A DNA stretch of 64,000 nucleotides from Bacillus sp. 2205SS5-2. Its GTDB lineage: Bacteria > Bacillota > Bacilli > Bacillales > Bacillaceae_K. Positions within the stretch are counted from its first letter, which is position 1. Each line of letters starts with the position of its first letter. This document shows positions 35,600 through 45,523 of the stretch, one piece after another. The translations under genes were made by a program, and so were the position numbers. The stretch covers positions 1 through 64,000 of the forward strand of contig NZ_JAYKTS010000010.1 of NCBI RefSeq assembly GCF_037024155.1, in the 5' to 3' direction. The notes below the pieces were generated by a model. It searched no databases, had not been told where the DNA came from, and worked only from the letters and a program-made list of their open reading frames with translations.

Positions 35600-36205
35600 T
35601 TGAAAGCATTAATGTTAAATTGCTCTCTTAAAACGAGTGATGAAGTGTCAAATACAGAATCCTTATTAGAAGAAAGTAAAGATATATTCTCAAACAATAA
35701 CATCGAAACAGAAAGTGTACGAGTAGCAGATTACCATATTGGCTATGGTATTACCCACGAAAAAATAAATGAAAATGATCAATGGCCAGAACTATTTTAG
35801 AAAGTAAAAGAAGCAGATATCCTCTTAATTGGTGAGAAAAGTTCCCTTTCCACACTTGTCTTGGAACGCTTATATGGAGGAAGCTCGTTAACCAATCAAA
35901 AGGGACAATACCTATATTATAATAAAGTCGCAGGTGTGGTAGTAACCGGTAATGAAGATGGAGCCAAGAATGCTTCAGCCTCAATATTGTATGAGTTAAG
36001 TCATATCGGTTTTACGTTACCACCAAATGTGGATACATACTGGGTGGGAGAGGCAGGACCGGGCCCGTCTTATATTGGAGCAGAAGGTCATAAAAATGAA
36101 TTTACTCTTAGTCATAGTAGAGTCATGTCTCATAATCTGGTTCATTTTACAAAATTATTAAAAAAACACCCAATTCCAACTGAAGGAAATGTTATATCCA
36201 ATTAA
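35600..36205 (+). pseudogene. Broken flavodoxin-fold NAD(P)H-dependent oxidoreductase
   Basis: From a TTG behind AAGGAATGATAGG the frame reads an FMN-reductase-like protein (MKALMLNCSLKTS at the N-terminus; a family-typical KVKEADILLIG in the middle). It is interrupted by TAG at 35798. After ILLIG the FMN-contacting TPIW segment is missing and GEKSSLSTLVLERLYG follows at once, which suggests a small in-frame deletion. The rest (VAGVVVTGNEDGAKN to the C-terminus) is intact to TAA at 36203. Two independent lesions make this a pseudogene. Confidence 0.85.
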
Positions 36206-36336
36206 TATTACTGATAAATATAAAATCTTTCTGACGAAAAACATTTAAAATGGTTTTGGATTATCTTATCAATTTCTTTAGATGTGACTATTGAGGGCGG
36301 TTTAGTATGAGTAAAATGTTTGTCGGAGGAATATTT

Positions 36337-36402
36337 ACCTTCTCATCCACTTAATGGCGTAGCCGTTAAATGGATGAGAAGGTCACCAAGCGAAAGCGCG
36401 GT
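36337..36402. other. Two adjacent strong hairpins left of the insertion sequence
   Basis: ACCTTCTCATCCA (36337-36349) and its exact complement (36371-36383) enclose a second 8-bp stem, TTAATGGC/GCCGTTAA, with loop GTA. This makes a nearly unbroken 47-base hairpin. A smaller one, ACC-GCG-loop-CGC-GGT, follows at 36385-36402. No T-run follows, so it is not a simple terminator. It lies outside the inferred IS ends. Confidence 0.55.
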
Positions 36403-36430
36403 AGATGGAAGAATATAGACATAGAAAAAA

Positions 36431-37863
36431 GGGCCACTACTTGTTAGAATCAAAGTCGACAAAAACCGATTCAAAGGAGTGAACCCTTATGAAAAAAGAT
36501 AACATAAATCATCCGAATTTAAAAGAGTTAGAACAAGTTGTTTGGAGGGAGCTACAGAAAACCTACTCCCAAATCATGACCAGCCTCTTGTCGGATATAG
36601 ACGATACTATAGCGAAAGAACGAGATACCAAACGATACCGCCATCAGGACAAACGAACGGTAAAGCTAGTCAGCCTTTTGGGGGAAATAGAAGTTAACAG
36701 GAATTATTATCGGGATAGAGAATCAGGAGAGTACGTTTATCTCCTTGATCGCTATCTGGAATTCGAGGGTGCGGGGGATTTAGTCCCTTGATAGAGGAAG
36801 CAGCGATTGAACTAGCCATTACCGGGCCCTCCTATAGAAAAGCAACTCGAACACTGGAAACGCTCATTGGTTATCGAGTGATCAGTCATGAGGCTATTAG
36901 ACAGCACCTATTGAACGTGTCAAGTATCCCGAAATCACGTCAAACACTAAGCCAACCTGTTCTATTTGTTGAGGTGGATGGCTTATACCTAAAGAGACAA
37001 GAAAAAAGAAAAAAAGGCAAAGAAGAGAAAATAGCGGCCGTTCATCAAGGGTGGGAAGTGAATGGAAAACGTGTCTCTCTCAAAGATAAGCGACACTTTG
37101 TTCATCGGGGAAAAGAGCCTTTCTGGGAAGCGTTTGAGGATTTTCTGGTAGATACGTATGACTATGATTCTTCCGTGCATCGATTAGTGATCAATGGAGA
37201 CGGAGCGAATGGGATTACATCGTGTCGAGGATATTTTAAAGATCGTGCCTTCTTTTCAATTGATCGCTTTCATGTGGTGAGGGAGATTAGAAGGTTTTTC
37301 CGTGAGCACCCACGCTATCGCTCGATGAGAAAAGCATTGGCTACCTATGACGGTGAGAAATTCATCACTGAATTGAACAGTGCAGTAGGAACATTGGAAA
37401 AAGAAACGAAAGAGAAAAAACTGGAGGAATTGATTCATCAACTGGAAAAATACCCTGAAGCGTTGGGAGATTATCGAGATTGGCTGAAGAAAAAAGGAAT
37501 GGCTACCCAAGGAATGAGGCCGATGGGAAGTGCAGAAGGAACGATGAGTGTGTTCGCCAAACGACTGAAAAACGGCCGAAGTTGGGTGGAAAATGGGGCT
37601 AATGCGATGATTACTGGAATGATCGCATACTTAGATAATCTAGCGATGAAAACCTTATTCGGTCGGGTTGAAAGATGGACCGACGAAAAGAAGGAAAGAA
37701 TTCTACCAAGACACTATGTATAAAAGGTCGAAAGTACAATTGGTCAAGCAACAAGAGATAACATTCACTATCTGAAGGGAAAGGCGAAAATACCCGTATA
37801 TAATGCGTTACAAGGTCTTAAAGGATTTTAAAAAAACCGAATTATAATAACAAGAAAGTACCC
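36431..37863 (+). mobile_element. ISLre2-family insertion sequence (inactive)
   Basis: A left end GGGCCACTACTTGTTA (36431-36446) and a right end TAACAAGAAAGTACCC (37848-37863) are imperfect inverted repeats bounding 1433 bp. A UPF0236/ISLre2-type transposase gene lies between them. I see no convincing target duplication. The transposase is broken, so the copy is probably immobile unless helped in trans. Confidence 0.75.
36489..37831 (+). pseudogene. ISLre2-family transposase, frameshifted and with an internal stop
   Basis: The first 94-100 codons (36489-36791) run into a frame change at a run of five G's near 36773-36777. One more base there would join AG to FSPLIEEAAIELA in the second frame. 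That frame continues with transposase motifs (LFVEVDGLYLKRQ, LVINGDGANGI, FSIDRFHVVREI) and meets TAA at 37721. It then goes on in frame with STIGQATRDNIHYL and VYNALQGLKGF to 37831. The acidic residues of the likely DDE site are present. Two lesions indicate an inactive gene. Confidence 0.88.
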
Positions 37864-38121
37864 TTTAAAAATGAATCCGCTTACCGCTTATCGTTGGGAA
37901 TAAATTCCGCCAACAAATTCTTGACTCAATCGGCTGTTTAAGTAGTGAATATTGCTTTTTGTATAAATGGTAAAATCTATACGTTACAGGATTAGGTGAT
38001 CTATTTTCTTTGTGTTAGAATCAACCAATTTTACAATTAGAGCTATTGAATAAAGTAATACCTTAGAGTTTTATTACGAATTCCCATTCATATACATGAA
38101 TTAAAAGGGGGAATTCACTTC

Positions 38122-38721
38122 ATGGGTATTTCGAATGAAGGAGATCTAGAAATGATCCCTTCAATTCACCGTTCATCTGTGATTGGCCCGAAATCCGTCC
38201 TCATGGGGAAAGTTAACGTAAAAAGGCTAGCTTATATAGGTTGTGGTACGCTGATTAAAGGAAATGATTCTTATCCAATCTATATCGGAGAGAGGGCGAA
38301 TATCCACGATCATAGTTTGCTTCAGTGTCAACCATTGAGATTTGTTGAAATTGGGATTCAAAAATACAGCCTATATGTAGATGATGATGTTACGATATTA
38401 GAAAATACAATGGCTCATGGTCCTTTATCTATAGGAAAGAATTCATTAATAGGGCAAAACGTTCTTATTTACCAAGCAGAGATAGGGAGTTCATGTGTCG
38501 TGATGCATGGAGCAATAATTGCCAACAACGTAAAAATTCCTTGTGGACGGTTTGTTGGTCATCGTGAACATGTATATTCCCAAGCACAAGCAGATGGATT
38601 GCCAGTTGTACCTGAAAAATACCAGTTTCTTAATGAGAAAATCGTAGATTTTTACATGAGAATTAGAAAGAATTATAAGGAGAATATCGAGTTGTCCCTT
38701 TTAAACACCAAAGTCCTCTAA
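38122..38721 (+). CDS. Gamma-class carbonic anhydrase-like left-handed beta-helix protein
   Basis: The 199-aa protein has repeating hexapeptides of a left-handed beta-helix (for example IGPKSVLMGKVNV, IGKNSLIGQNVLI). The likely zinc histidines lie in NIHDHS, MAHGPLSIG and VMHGAII. The end of the helix, GRFVGHREHVYSQAQADGLP, matches CamH/Cam-type gamma-carbonic anhydrases. Catalytic activity is not proven from sequence. An alternative ATG at 38152 has a better ribosome binding site (AAGGAG, 8 bases). Confidence 0.78.
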   Translation: MGISNEGDLEMIPSIHRSSVIGPKSVLMGKVNVKRLAYIGCGTLIKGNDSYPIYIGERANIHDHSLLQCQPLRFVEIGIQKYSLYVDDDVTILENTMAHGPLSIGKNSLIGQNVLIYQAEIGSSCVVMHGAIIANNVKIPCGRFVGHREHVYSQAQADGLPVVPEKYQFLNEKIVDFYMRIRKNYKENIELSLLNTKVL

Positions 38722-38736
38722 GCGGAGGACTTTTTT
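38710..38736 (+). terminator. Intrinsic terminator
   Basis: AAAGTCCTC and GAGGACTTT enclose a six-base loop and are followed by T's. The stem overlaps the stop of the carbonic anhydrase-like gene. Confidence 0.9.
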
Positions 38737-39021
38737 ATGCCAAGTAATTATAGACTTTCGAAAGGGGAGACCACAGTTTTACTCAAGACTGTTTTCGAGA
38801 CAGCAAGGAAATCGTGATAGCTATAAACCAATGGGATTTTTTACTGTATCTCCTTCAATGTAACATCTATCATAGAGGTTGATTGCCTTCAAATTCAATC
38901 TGAATACTTCATGATACATAAAAAAAGGTGCAGATCTTTTATGCCATAAAGAAAGCGTAAAGAGAGGTTTTATAGTAAAATAAAAGTAAATTAATTGTGC
39001 TGAAACGAGAAAGGATTAGAT

Positions 39022-40806
39022 ATGAATTTTACGATTGCGCAAGAATACTTAAAAAAATATTATGGGTACGATTCATTTCGTGATGGCCAAGAAGAAGCAA
39101 TTAAGATGGTCTTAAAGGGAGAGAAAGCGACTGTTATCATGCCCACAGGTGGAGGGAAATCCCTTTGTTATCAAATTCCATCGCTTATGTTTGAAGGAAC
39201 GACAGTAGTTATTTCGCCATTAATCTCGCTGATGAAGGATCAAGTAGATGCCTTAATTGCTATGGGGATTCCGTCTACATTTATTAACAGCACATTGTCT
39301 GCGCGTGAGACAAAGGAGAGAATTCACAATTTAAAGCAGGGTGAGTATAAGCTAATCTATATTGCCCCAGAACGGCTTGAAATTCCGTCCTTTTTACAAG
39401 AATTAGAGGAAGTAAATATCCCATTGGTAGCAATCGATGAAGCCCACTGTATCTCACAATGGGGACACGATTTTCGACCAAGCTATATGAAAATCAAAAC
39501 ACTATTAAGTCAACTGACTCAAACTCCAAGAATCATTGCTTTAACGGCTACAGCAACCGAAGAGGTTCGAAAAGATATATGCGATCAACTAAATATCCCA
39601 ATCCAAAATTGTTTAATAACGGGTTTCCAACGACCAAATTTAGCTTTTTCGGTGATTAAAGATCAAGACCGAGACCGCTTTTTAATGGAATTTACAAAGA
39701 AAAATCAATTGGAGTCCGGAATTATTTATTGTGCAACGAGAAAAGAAACGGAAAGATTGCACAAAAAATTACAACAACAGGGTATTAATTGCGGGAAGTA
39801 TCACGGTGGATTGTCCCATCAAGAAAGGAAAGAGATGCAAGAAGAATTCCTTCAAGATGAAACATTAGTGATGGTTGCTACCAATGCCTTTGGGATGGGT
39901 ATAAATAAGTCTAATGTTCGATATGTCATTCACTATCAAATGCCTAGAAACATGGAAAGTTATTATCAAGAAGCTGGTAGAGCAGGAAGAGACGGAGAAG
40001 ATAGTCAATGTTATTTGTTGTTTTCTCCTCAAGATATTCAGATTCAACGATTTCTAATTGATTCATCATTAAGTCAGGAACAACTCAAAAACGCTGAATT
40101 AAAAAAACTTCAATACATGATAGATTACTGCCACACTGAAAATTGCCTCCATACCTTTATTATGAATTATTTTGGGGAGGAAGATCATCCTGCATGTGGA
40201 AGCTGCGGAAATTGCCAAGATAACCGAGAACAAGTTGAGATTACGAAAGAAGCTCAAATGGTTCTCTCCTGTATGCTTAGGATGGGGGAGCGCTTTGGTA
40301 ATACGATGATCGCTCACGTTTTAACAGGATCAAAAAATAAGAAGATATCGACCTTTGGCTTTCAATCCTTATCTACCTATGGACTAATGAAGGGGCGTCC
40401 CCAAAAAGAAGTGAGTAGACTAATTGACTATTTTATCTCACAAGGGTTGATTGAAGTGATAGCAGGCAAGCTCCCGATTCTCAAAGTAACAAATTCAGGC
40501 AAAAAGGTCCTGAAGGGTGAAAAGAAAATCTATCGGAAAGAGGCGTTGAAAGCGAAGGAAATCACGGTAAATGATGACTTATTTGAGAACCTTCGACATC
40601 TTCGCAAAAAGCTAGCTGAACAAGAAGGAGTTCCACCATTCGTCATATTTTCAGATAAAACTCTACGGGAATTAAGTTCAAATCAACCAACAGATTTAGA
40701 AAAGTTTTTGGACATTAAAGGAGTAGGTATTCAAAAACAAGAAAAATACGGCAACCTATTCATTCAATGTATTGTTGAATATCAAAACAGAGAATCCTTT
40801 GTCTAA
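39022..40806 (+). CDS. recQ: ATP-dependent DNA helicase RecQ
   Basis: The 594-aa 3'-5' helicase has motif 0 YGYDSFRDGQEEAI, Walker A MPTGGGKSLCYQ, DEAH in AIDEAHCISQWGHDFR and motif VI QEAGRAGRDG. The RQC zinc cysteines CHTENC and CGSCGNC are present, and a C-terminal HRDC domain lies at about 515-590. Length and domains match full-size bacterial RecQ. It appears monocistronic with an upstream TATAGT-type -10 near 38970. Confidence 0.96.
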   Translation: MNFTIAQEYLKKYYGYDSFRDGQEEAIKMVLKGEKATVIMPTGGGKSLCYQIPSLMFEGTTVVISPLISLMKDQVDALIAMGIPSTFINSTLSARETKERIHNLKQGEYKLIYIAPERLEIPSFLQELEEVNIPLVAIDEAHCISQWGHDFRPSYMKIKTLLSQLTQTPRIIALTATATEEVRKDICDQLNIPIQNCLITGFQRPNLAFSVIKDQDRDRFLMEFTKKNQLESGIIYCATRKETERLHKKLQQQGINCGKYHGGLSHQERKEMQEEFLQDETLVMVATNAFGMGINKSNVRYVIHYQMPRNMESYYQEAGRAGRDGEDSQCYLLFSPQDIQIQRFLIDSSLSQEQLKNAELKKLQYMIDYCHTENCLHTFIMNYFGEEDHPACGSCGNCQDNREQVEITKEAQMVLSCMLRMGERFGNTMIAHVLTGSKNKKISTFGFQSLSTYGLMKGRPQKEVSRLIDYFISQGLIEVIAGKLPILKVTNSGKKVLKGEKKIYRKEALKAKEITVNDDLFENLRHLRKKLAEQEGVPPFVIFSDKTLRELSSNQPTDLEKFLDIKGVGIQKQEKYGNLFIQCIVEYQNRESFV

Positions 40807-40948
40807 AATAGAGAAAATTGAGTATGATCCCCCTATTTGAAGAAGGAGTTAAATGGGAAATGGCAAATTATTTTGCTATGCATCCTCTAAATAACATATG
40901 AAAACCAATGTACCCGATTTAATAATGGATTAAAAGGAGGAGGTAAGG

Positions 40949-41443
40949 GTGGAAACAGAATTAATGTTATTAAAGGATGCACGACTAGAACTGCTCCAAG
41001 AGATTGATGGCTTATCTGATGCTCAATTGAATGAAGAAATTGAAAAAGACGGATGGACCATTATGCAAGTTCTACATCATTTAGTGTTAATGGAAGAAAA
41101 TGTTACAAAAATTATACGATCTACCATAGCATCTGAGGAGACTCAATTTCTTGAAGCCAAACCTGTGCATTACACCGTGAATCGGTCCATAAAAGTAGAT
41201 GCTCCATCATTTGTTTATCCTAGAGAACAATCGATCACCTTTGAAGAAATAAAAAACAAACTTCAAAATTCACGTAGGAAACTTCTTTTGGTACTATCCC
41301 AAACAAATAGAAGTCTCTTAGAAGCCAGAGGTTCTGTTCATCCAGTGTTTGGTTTGATCAGACTAGACCAGTGGGTGTCTTTTATTGGATATCACGAAAA
41401 GAGACACTTAGAACAAATTCAAGAATTAAAAGATAAACAATGA
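40949..41443 (+). CDS. DinB-like four-helix protein
   Basis: The 164-aa protein starts with GTG behind AAAAGGAGGAGG. It is predicted to be all helical with metal-binding histidines in VLHHLVLMEE and YHEKRHLEQI, the usual DinB/YfiT pattern. Members can be thiol-dependent transferases. Substrate and pathway are unknown, and no partner gene is adjacent. Confidence 0.82.
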   Translation: METELMLLKDARLELLQEIDGLSDAQLNEEIEKDGWTIMQVLHHLVLMEENVTKIIRSTIASEETQFLEAKPVHYTVNRSIKVDAPSFVYPREQSITFEEIKNKLQNSRRKLLLVLSQTNRSLLEARGSVHPVFGLIRLDQWVSFIGYHEKRHLEQIQELKDKQ

Positions 41444-41916
41444 ATTTTTCAACCTGAATTCGAACAAATATCAATCGATTAGAATTATATCAAATGCGAA
41501 TCAAAGGTTGTTAAAAAGATGTATGATTCTTTTATAGGTCAGAACTATTGGAGATTAACAGCTTTTAACCCATTGACAGGTAGTGCTAATTTTCTGCTTC
41601 GAGTATTTGTATTTTACAAAAAGTACAAATAGTCTTGGCTAAAAGGGTGTATATTAGAGGTTTCTGTAATAACTTTGCTGAAGGTTTATTGATAGTGATT
41701 GGTTTATTTAAATCAAATCATACTTACTCTTAAATCGGTCATTATTAATTGGCATAAACCATTCGTTCAAAAGAATGGTTGTTAGCATTGAAAAATCATA
41801 GGACATTCTCTCTGCTAAAATTCAATAAAAGAGGGAATGTCCAAAATTGTTTGACATCTTCGAGCATGTAACTACTATCGAAATGTGAATTTTATCTATC
41901 TGAGGTTTAGTTACAA
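41444..41916. other. Intergenic stretch with two hairpins
   Basis: No gene is supported. AACCATTC/GAATGGTT (41757-41780) and GGACATTCTCTC/GAGGGAATGTCC (41801-41842) are perfect or near-perfect hairpins. The second could terminate the minus-strand oxidoreductase gene. Confidence 0.5.
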
Positions 41917-42672
41917 TTAATGATCGAAAAGTGGTATCTTATTTAATTCGAATGCATCATCTTTCGGACTATAGCCAACCAATCCCTTTGTTTCTTCAAG
42001 GTTAAGTCTTTTAAATCGATTATTTGAAACACCATGCAATATCGAGAAAGGCGATAAATCGGTGGCTGCTAGAGATTGTAAAAGAAGATCATTAAAGTCT
42101 CTAGGACTGAGATAGGCACTCATATCGCGAGCAGAAAGATTGTCTAAACCCTCTTTATAGTCATCATACGCTCCGATACGGATTGCAATACTTTGCAGAC
42201 CCTCAGTATAAGCAAAATAAGCAGCAACAGCTTCTCCAAAACATTTACTAACTCCATACATGTTTTTAGGTCTAACAGGTGAAAAAGGGTGAATTTGGTA
42301 ATCGAGAGGATAATTTTCAATCGTTTGAGCGCTAGATGCGAAGATGACTTTGCTTACAGAGTTATCTTTTGAAGCTCTAAAAATATTATATGTGCCCTTT
42401 ATATTGTTTTCCAAAAGAGATTGATAAAAATCTGCATCCGGCGATGGATCACCTGCTAAGTGAATCACAATATCGATTCCTTTTAAAGCCTCTTGACATG
42501 CGTTCAAATCGGAAACATTTAATGGTATAACTTCATGAATGCCTTTATAACCTTCTAAAGCAGAAATATTCAAATCTGAAAGCCTCAGTTGATAATTCTT
42601 CTGGTTGCTTAAAAACGATGTAACTTCATTTCCAATCTTACCTGCTGCGCCTGTGATTAATATGTTTTGCAT
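41917..42672 (-). CDS. NAD-dependent epimerase/dehydratase-type oxidoreductase (extended SDR)
   Basis: From the ATG at 42672 (RBS GGAGGAGAAA) the protein is 251 aa. It has the Rossmann motif TGAAGKIG, the acidic residue in LRLSDLN, FASSAQT and the active-site YGVSK. It resembles uronate dehydrogenase-type SDRs, but the substrate is uncertain. It is divergent from a LysR gene that probably regulates it. Confidence 0.85.
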   Translation of the reverse strand: MQNILITGAAGKIGNEVTSFLSNQKNYQLRLSDLNISALEGYKGIHEVIPLNVSDLNACQEALKGIDIVIHLAGDPSPDADFYQSLLENNIKGTYNIFRASKDNSVSKVIFASSAQTIENYPLDYQIHPFSPVRPKNMYGVSKCFGEAVAAYFAYTEGLQSIAIRIGAYDDYKEGLDNLSARDMSAYLSPRDFNDLLLQSLAATDLSPFSILHGVSNNRFKRLNLEETKGLVGYSPKDDAFELNKIPLFDH

Positions 42673-42774
42673 TTTTTCTCCTCCTCGAAAAACTAAAAAT
42701 TTCATAAATGAAATGATATGTCTAGTATATGTGGTTGTAAGTCATGAAGAAAGCGAATAAAATTAATGGTATAT

Positions 42775-42789
42775 ATGAATATAATTCAT
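42775..42789. promoter_or_regulatory. Candidate LysR operator
   Basis: ATGAAT-ATA-ATTCAT is a perfect inverted repeat including a T-N11-A pattern. It lies in the gap between the divergent SDR and LysR genes, just before the LysR ribosome binding site, as expected for autoregulation. Confidence 0.45.
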
Positions 42790-42803
42790 GAGGAGGAAAG
42801 ATA

Positions 42804-43676
42804 GTGTCCTTAGCGAAGTACGAAATATTTTCTAAAGTAGCTGAACTCAAGAGCTTTACAAAAACTGCTGAAGTGCTAGGATTTACCCAATCAGCAGTGA
42901 GTCATGCAATCACAAGTTTGGAAAGAGAATTTTCTTTCCCGTTATTTATTCGCAGTCATTCCAAAATTAAGTTGACGAGAGATGCAGAAATACTATTAAT
43001 TAATATTCGAAAAATTTTGTACTACAATGATATGCTCCATCAAGAGGTAGATGCTATCAATGGATTGAAAAAAGGAAGAGTAAGAGTGGGTGTTTTTTCA
43101 AGTGTCTCTGCAGCCTGGATTCCTGATATTATCAAGGTAATGGGGGAAAGGTTTCCTCATTTGCTTATCGAATTAATGGAAGGAAATTATGACGAGATTG
43201 TTGAGTGGCTACAGTATGGGGAAATAGATTGTGGGTTTTTAAATAATATTGACCACTTAGAATCATTTGAAGTCATAAATTTAAAGAAAGATAGGCTCTT
43301 AGCTGTCCTTTCAACCGAATCTCCGTTATCGAATGAAAATCAACTTTCAATTCAAAACCTTGAGAAATCTCCATTTATCATGCCAACTTATCAATGCTAC
43401 AAAGACATTTTGGGGATTTTTAATGCGAATCAGATAACTCCACAAATTAGATTTGAAAACATGAATGAAAGTTCGGTCATTTCTATGGTAGCTAATAACT
43501 TAGGGATAAGTATATTACCTGAAATGGTTATTCCTAAGTCTGTAAATTCTATTCAGGCAATACCGCTTGATCCAAATGCTTTTCGGAGCATTAGCCTTGC
43601 AGTCCGAAAGCCAGCATCTCCAGCGGCTAACTATTTTTTAGAAGTTACAAAAGAAAGAGTTGCTGGCTTGTCATAG
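42804..43676 (+). CDS. LysR-family transcriptional regulator
   Basis: The 290-aa protein has the N-terminal winged helix (KSFTKTAEVLGFTQSAVSHAI, split as SFTKTAEVLGF and TQSAVSHAI) at about residues 15-40. A substrate-binding domain follows at about 90-285. It starts with GTG behind GAGGAAAG. It faces the SDR gene and probably controls that enzyme in response to its substrate. Confidence 0.92.
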   Translation: MSLAKYEIFSKVAELKSFTKTAEVLGFTQSAVSHAITSLEREFSFPLFIRSHSKIKLTRDAEILLINIRKILYYNDMLHQEVDAINGLKKGRVRVGVFSSVSAAWIPDIIKVMGERFPHLLIELMEGNYDEIVEWLQYGEIDCGFLNNIDHLESFEVINLKKDRLLAVLSTESPLSNENQLSIQNLEKSPFIMPTYQCYKDILGIFNANQITPQIRFENMNESSVISMVANNLGISILPEMVIPKSVNSIQAIPLDPNAFRSISLAVRKPASPAANYFLEVTKERVAGLS

Positions 43677-43707
43677 ATATAGAACCTAGCGAAAAAATTT
43701 TCACAAG

Positions 43708-43746
43708 CTAAAAACGCTCAGAGAGTATCTCCCAGAGCGTTTTTAG
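43708..43746. terminator. Bidirectional terminator between LysR and ABC-F genes
   Basis: CTAAAAACGCTC and its exact complement GAGCGTTTTTAG enclose a 15-base loop between the convergent genes. Confidence 0.9.
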
Positions 43747-43752
43747 TTTAAC

Positions 43753-45357
43753 TTAAGAAACGGATGTTTTTTTATACTCTAAATATTCGTCATAGGTCAT
43801 TAACTTATCAGTAATCGTTCCATTGTCATGAATATCAATTACACGATTAGCAATTGTTTCGATAAATTGGTGATCGTGAGAGGCAAAGATCATGGATCCT
43901 TTAAAACTGATTAAGCCGTTGTTGACAGCAGTAATCGATTCAAGGTCTAAATGGTTAGTTGGTTCATTTAGAAGCAACACATTGGCACCACTTAACATCA
44001 TTTTTGAAAGCATGCATCGGACCTTTTCTCCACCAGATAAAACACTAGCTTTTTTGTTTACTTCTTCACCTGAGAAGAGCATTCTTCCTAAGAAACCACG
44101 TAAAAACGTTTCACTCTGATCATTAGGAGAAAATTGACGTAACCAATCGATTAGTGGCAACTCAGATCCCTCAAAGTATTCAGAGTTATCAGCAGGGAAG
44201 TAAGCTTGAGAAGTAGTAATTCCCCATTTAAAAGATCCGCTATCAGGTTCCATTTCACCTGCAAGAATCTTGAATAAAGTGGTTTTTGCAATCTCATTTA
44301 CGCCAACCAACGCAATTTTGTCGTCCTTATTCATAATAAAGCTGACGTTATCAAGGATTTTTACTCCATCAATCGTTTTGTTTATCCCTTCAACACGAAG
44401 CAAATCATTCCCAATTTCACGCTCAGGATTGAATCCTACATATGGATAACGGCGTGAAGACGGGCGAATGTCATCGAGTGAAATTTTATCAAGTAATTTT
44501 TTACGAGAAGTGGCTTGTTTCGATTTAGATGCATTCGCACTAAATCGAGCGATAAAGGCTTGCAACTCTTTAATTTTCTCTTCTTTTTTACGATTAGCAT
44601 CTTGAGTGAGCCTAGATGCCAGTTGGCTGGATTCATACCAAAAGTCATAGTTTCCTACATAAACCTGGATTTTACTGAAATCCAAATCCGCAATATGTGT
44701 ACAGACCTTATTTAAGAAATGACGATCATGCGATACAACAACTACGGTATTCTCAAAGTTAATTAAAAACTCTTCTAACCATTGAATGGCTGCGATATCT
44801 AAATGGTTAGTAGGCTCATCAAGTAAAAGAACATCCGGCTGCCCAAATAGTGCTTGCGCTAATAGAACCTTCACTTTATCAGAACCTGTTAGATCGGCTA
44901 GCTTTTTGGTGTGAAGGTTTTCCTGAATGCCAAGTCCTTTTAATAAGATAGCTGCTTCTGACTCAGCTTCCCATCCATTTAACTCGGCAAATTCACCCTC
45001 AAGTTCAGCTGCTTTCATACCATCTTCATCTGAAAAATCCGCCTTCATATAAATCGCATCTTTTTCTTGCATGACTTCATATAGACGCGCATGTCCCATC
45101 ATGACCACTTTCAACACTTCTTCTTCATCGTATTGGAAGTGATCTTGTTTTAGCACTGCTAAACGCTCACCAGGACCTAGAGAGACATTACCTGTTTGAG
45201 CCTCAATTTCACCTGAAAGTATTTTTAGAAAGGTTGATTTTCCTGCCCCATTTGCCCCAATTAATCCGTAACAGTTTCCAGGGCTAAACTTAATATTCAC
45301 ATCTTCAAACAGTTTCCGATCTGCAAATCGCAAACTGACATTTGATACAGTAATCAT
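43753..45357 (-). CDS. ykpA: ABC-F family ATPase (YkpA/YbiT-like)
   Basis: The 534-aa cytoplasmic protein has two ATP-binding domains joined by a charged linker with no membrane part. Domain 1 has GANGAGKST and LLLDEPTNHLD. Its signature is LTGSDKVKVLL, which departs from LSGGE as in other YkpA proteins. Domain 2 has an altered Walker A, GVNEIAKTT, and LSGGEKVRCML. Its Walker B reads LLLNEPTNHLD, with Asn replacing the usual Asp. ABC-F proteins act on ribosomes in translation. The ATG at 45357 lies 12 bases from GGAGG; an ATG at 45369 is too close. Confidence 0.9.
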   Translation of the reverse strand: MITVSNVSLRFADRKLFEDVNIKFSPGNCYGLIGANGAGKSTFLKILSGEIEAQTGNVSLGPGERLAVLKQDHFQYDEEEVLKVVMMGHARLYEVMQEKDAIYMKADFSDEDGMKAAELEGEFAELNGWEAESEAAILLKGLGIQENLHTKKLADLTGSDKVKVLLAQALFGQPDVLLLDEPTNHLDIAAIQWLEEFLINFENTVVVVSHDRHFLNKVCTHIADLDFSKIQVYVGNYDFWYESSQLASRLTQDANRKKEEKIKELQAFIARFSANASKSKQATSRKKLLDKISLDDIRPSSRRYPYVGFNPEREIGNDLLRVEGINKTIDGVKILDNVSFIMNKDDKIALVGVNEIAKTTLFKILAGEMEPDSGSFKWGITTSQAYFPADNSEYFEGSELPLIDWLRQFSPNDQSETFLRGFLGRMLFSGEEVNKKASVLSGGEKVRCMLSKMMLSGANVLLLNEPTNHLDLESITAVNNGLISFKGSMIFASHDHQFIETIANRVIDIHDNGTITDKLMTYDEYLEYKKTSVS

Positions 45358-45523
45358 GTATATATTCATCCTCCATATCTTTATCTAAAGTATTATAACA
45401 CTTTCACGGGAAGAAAAAAATAAAAACTACAATTTCATGGTAAACGATTCAAAGATGTATGCATATAATAAAAAAAGTTGCTGTTCCGCAAAATAGTAGG
45501 TTGAACTAAAATGGAAAAGAGTG

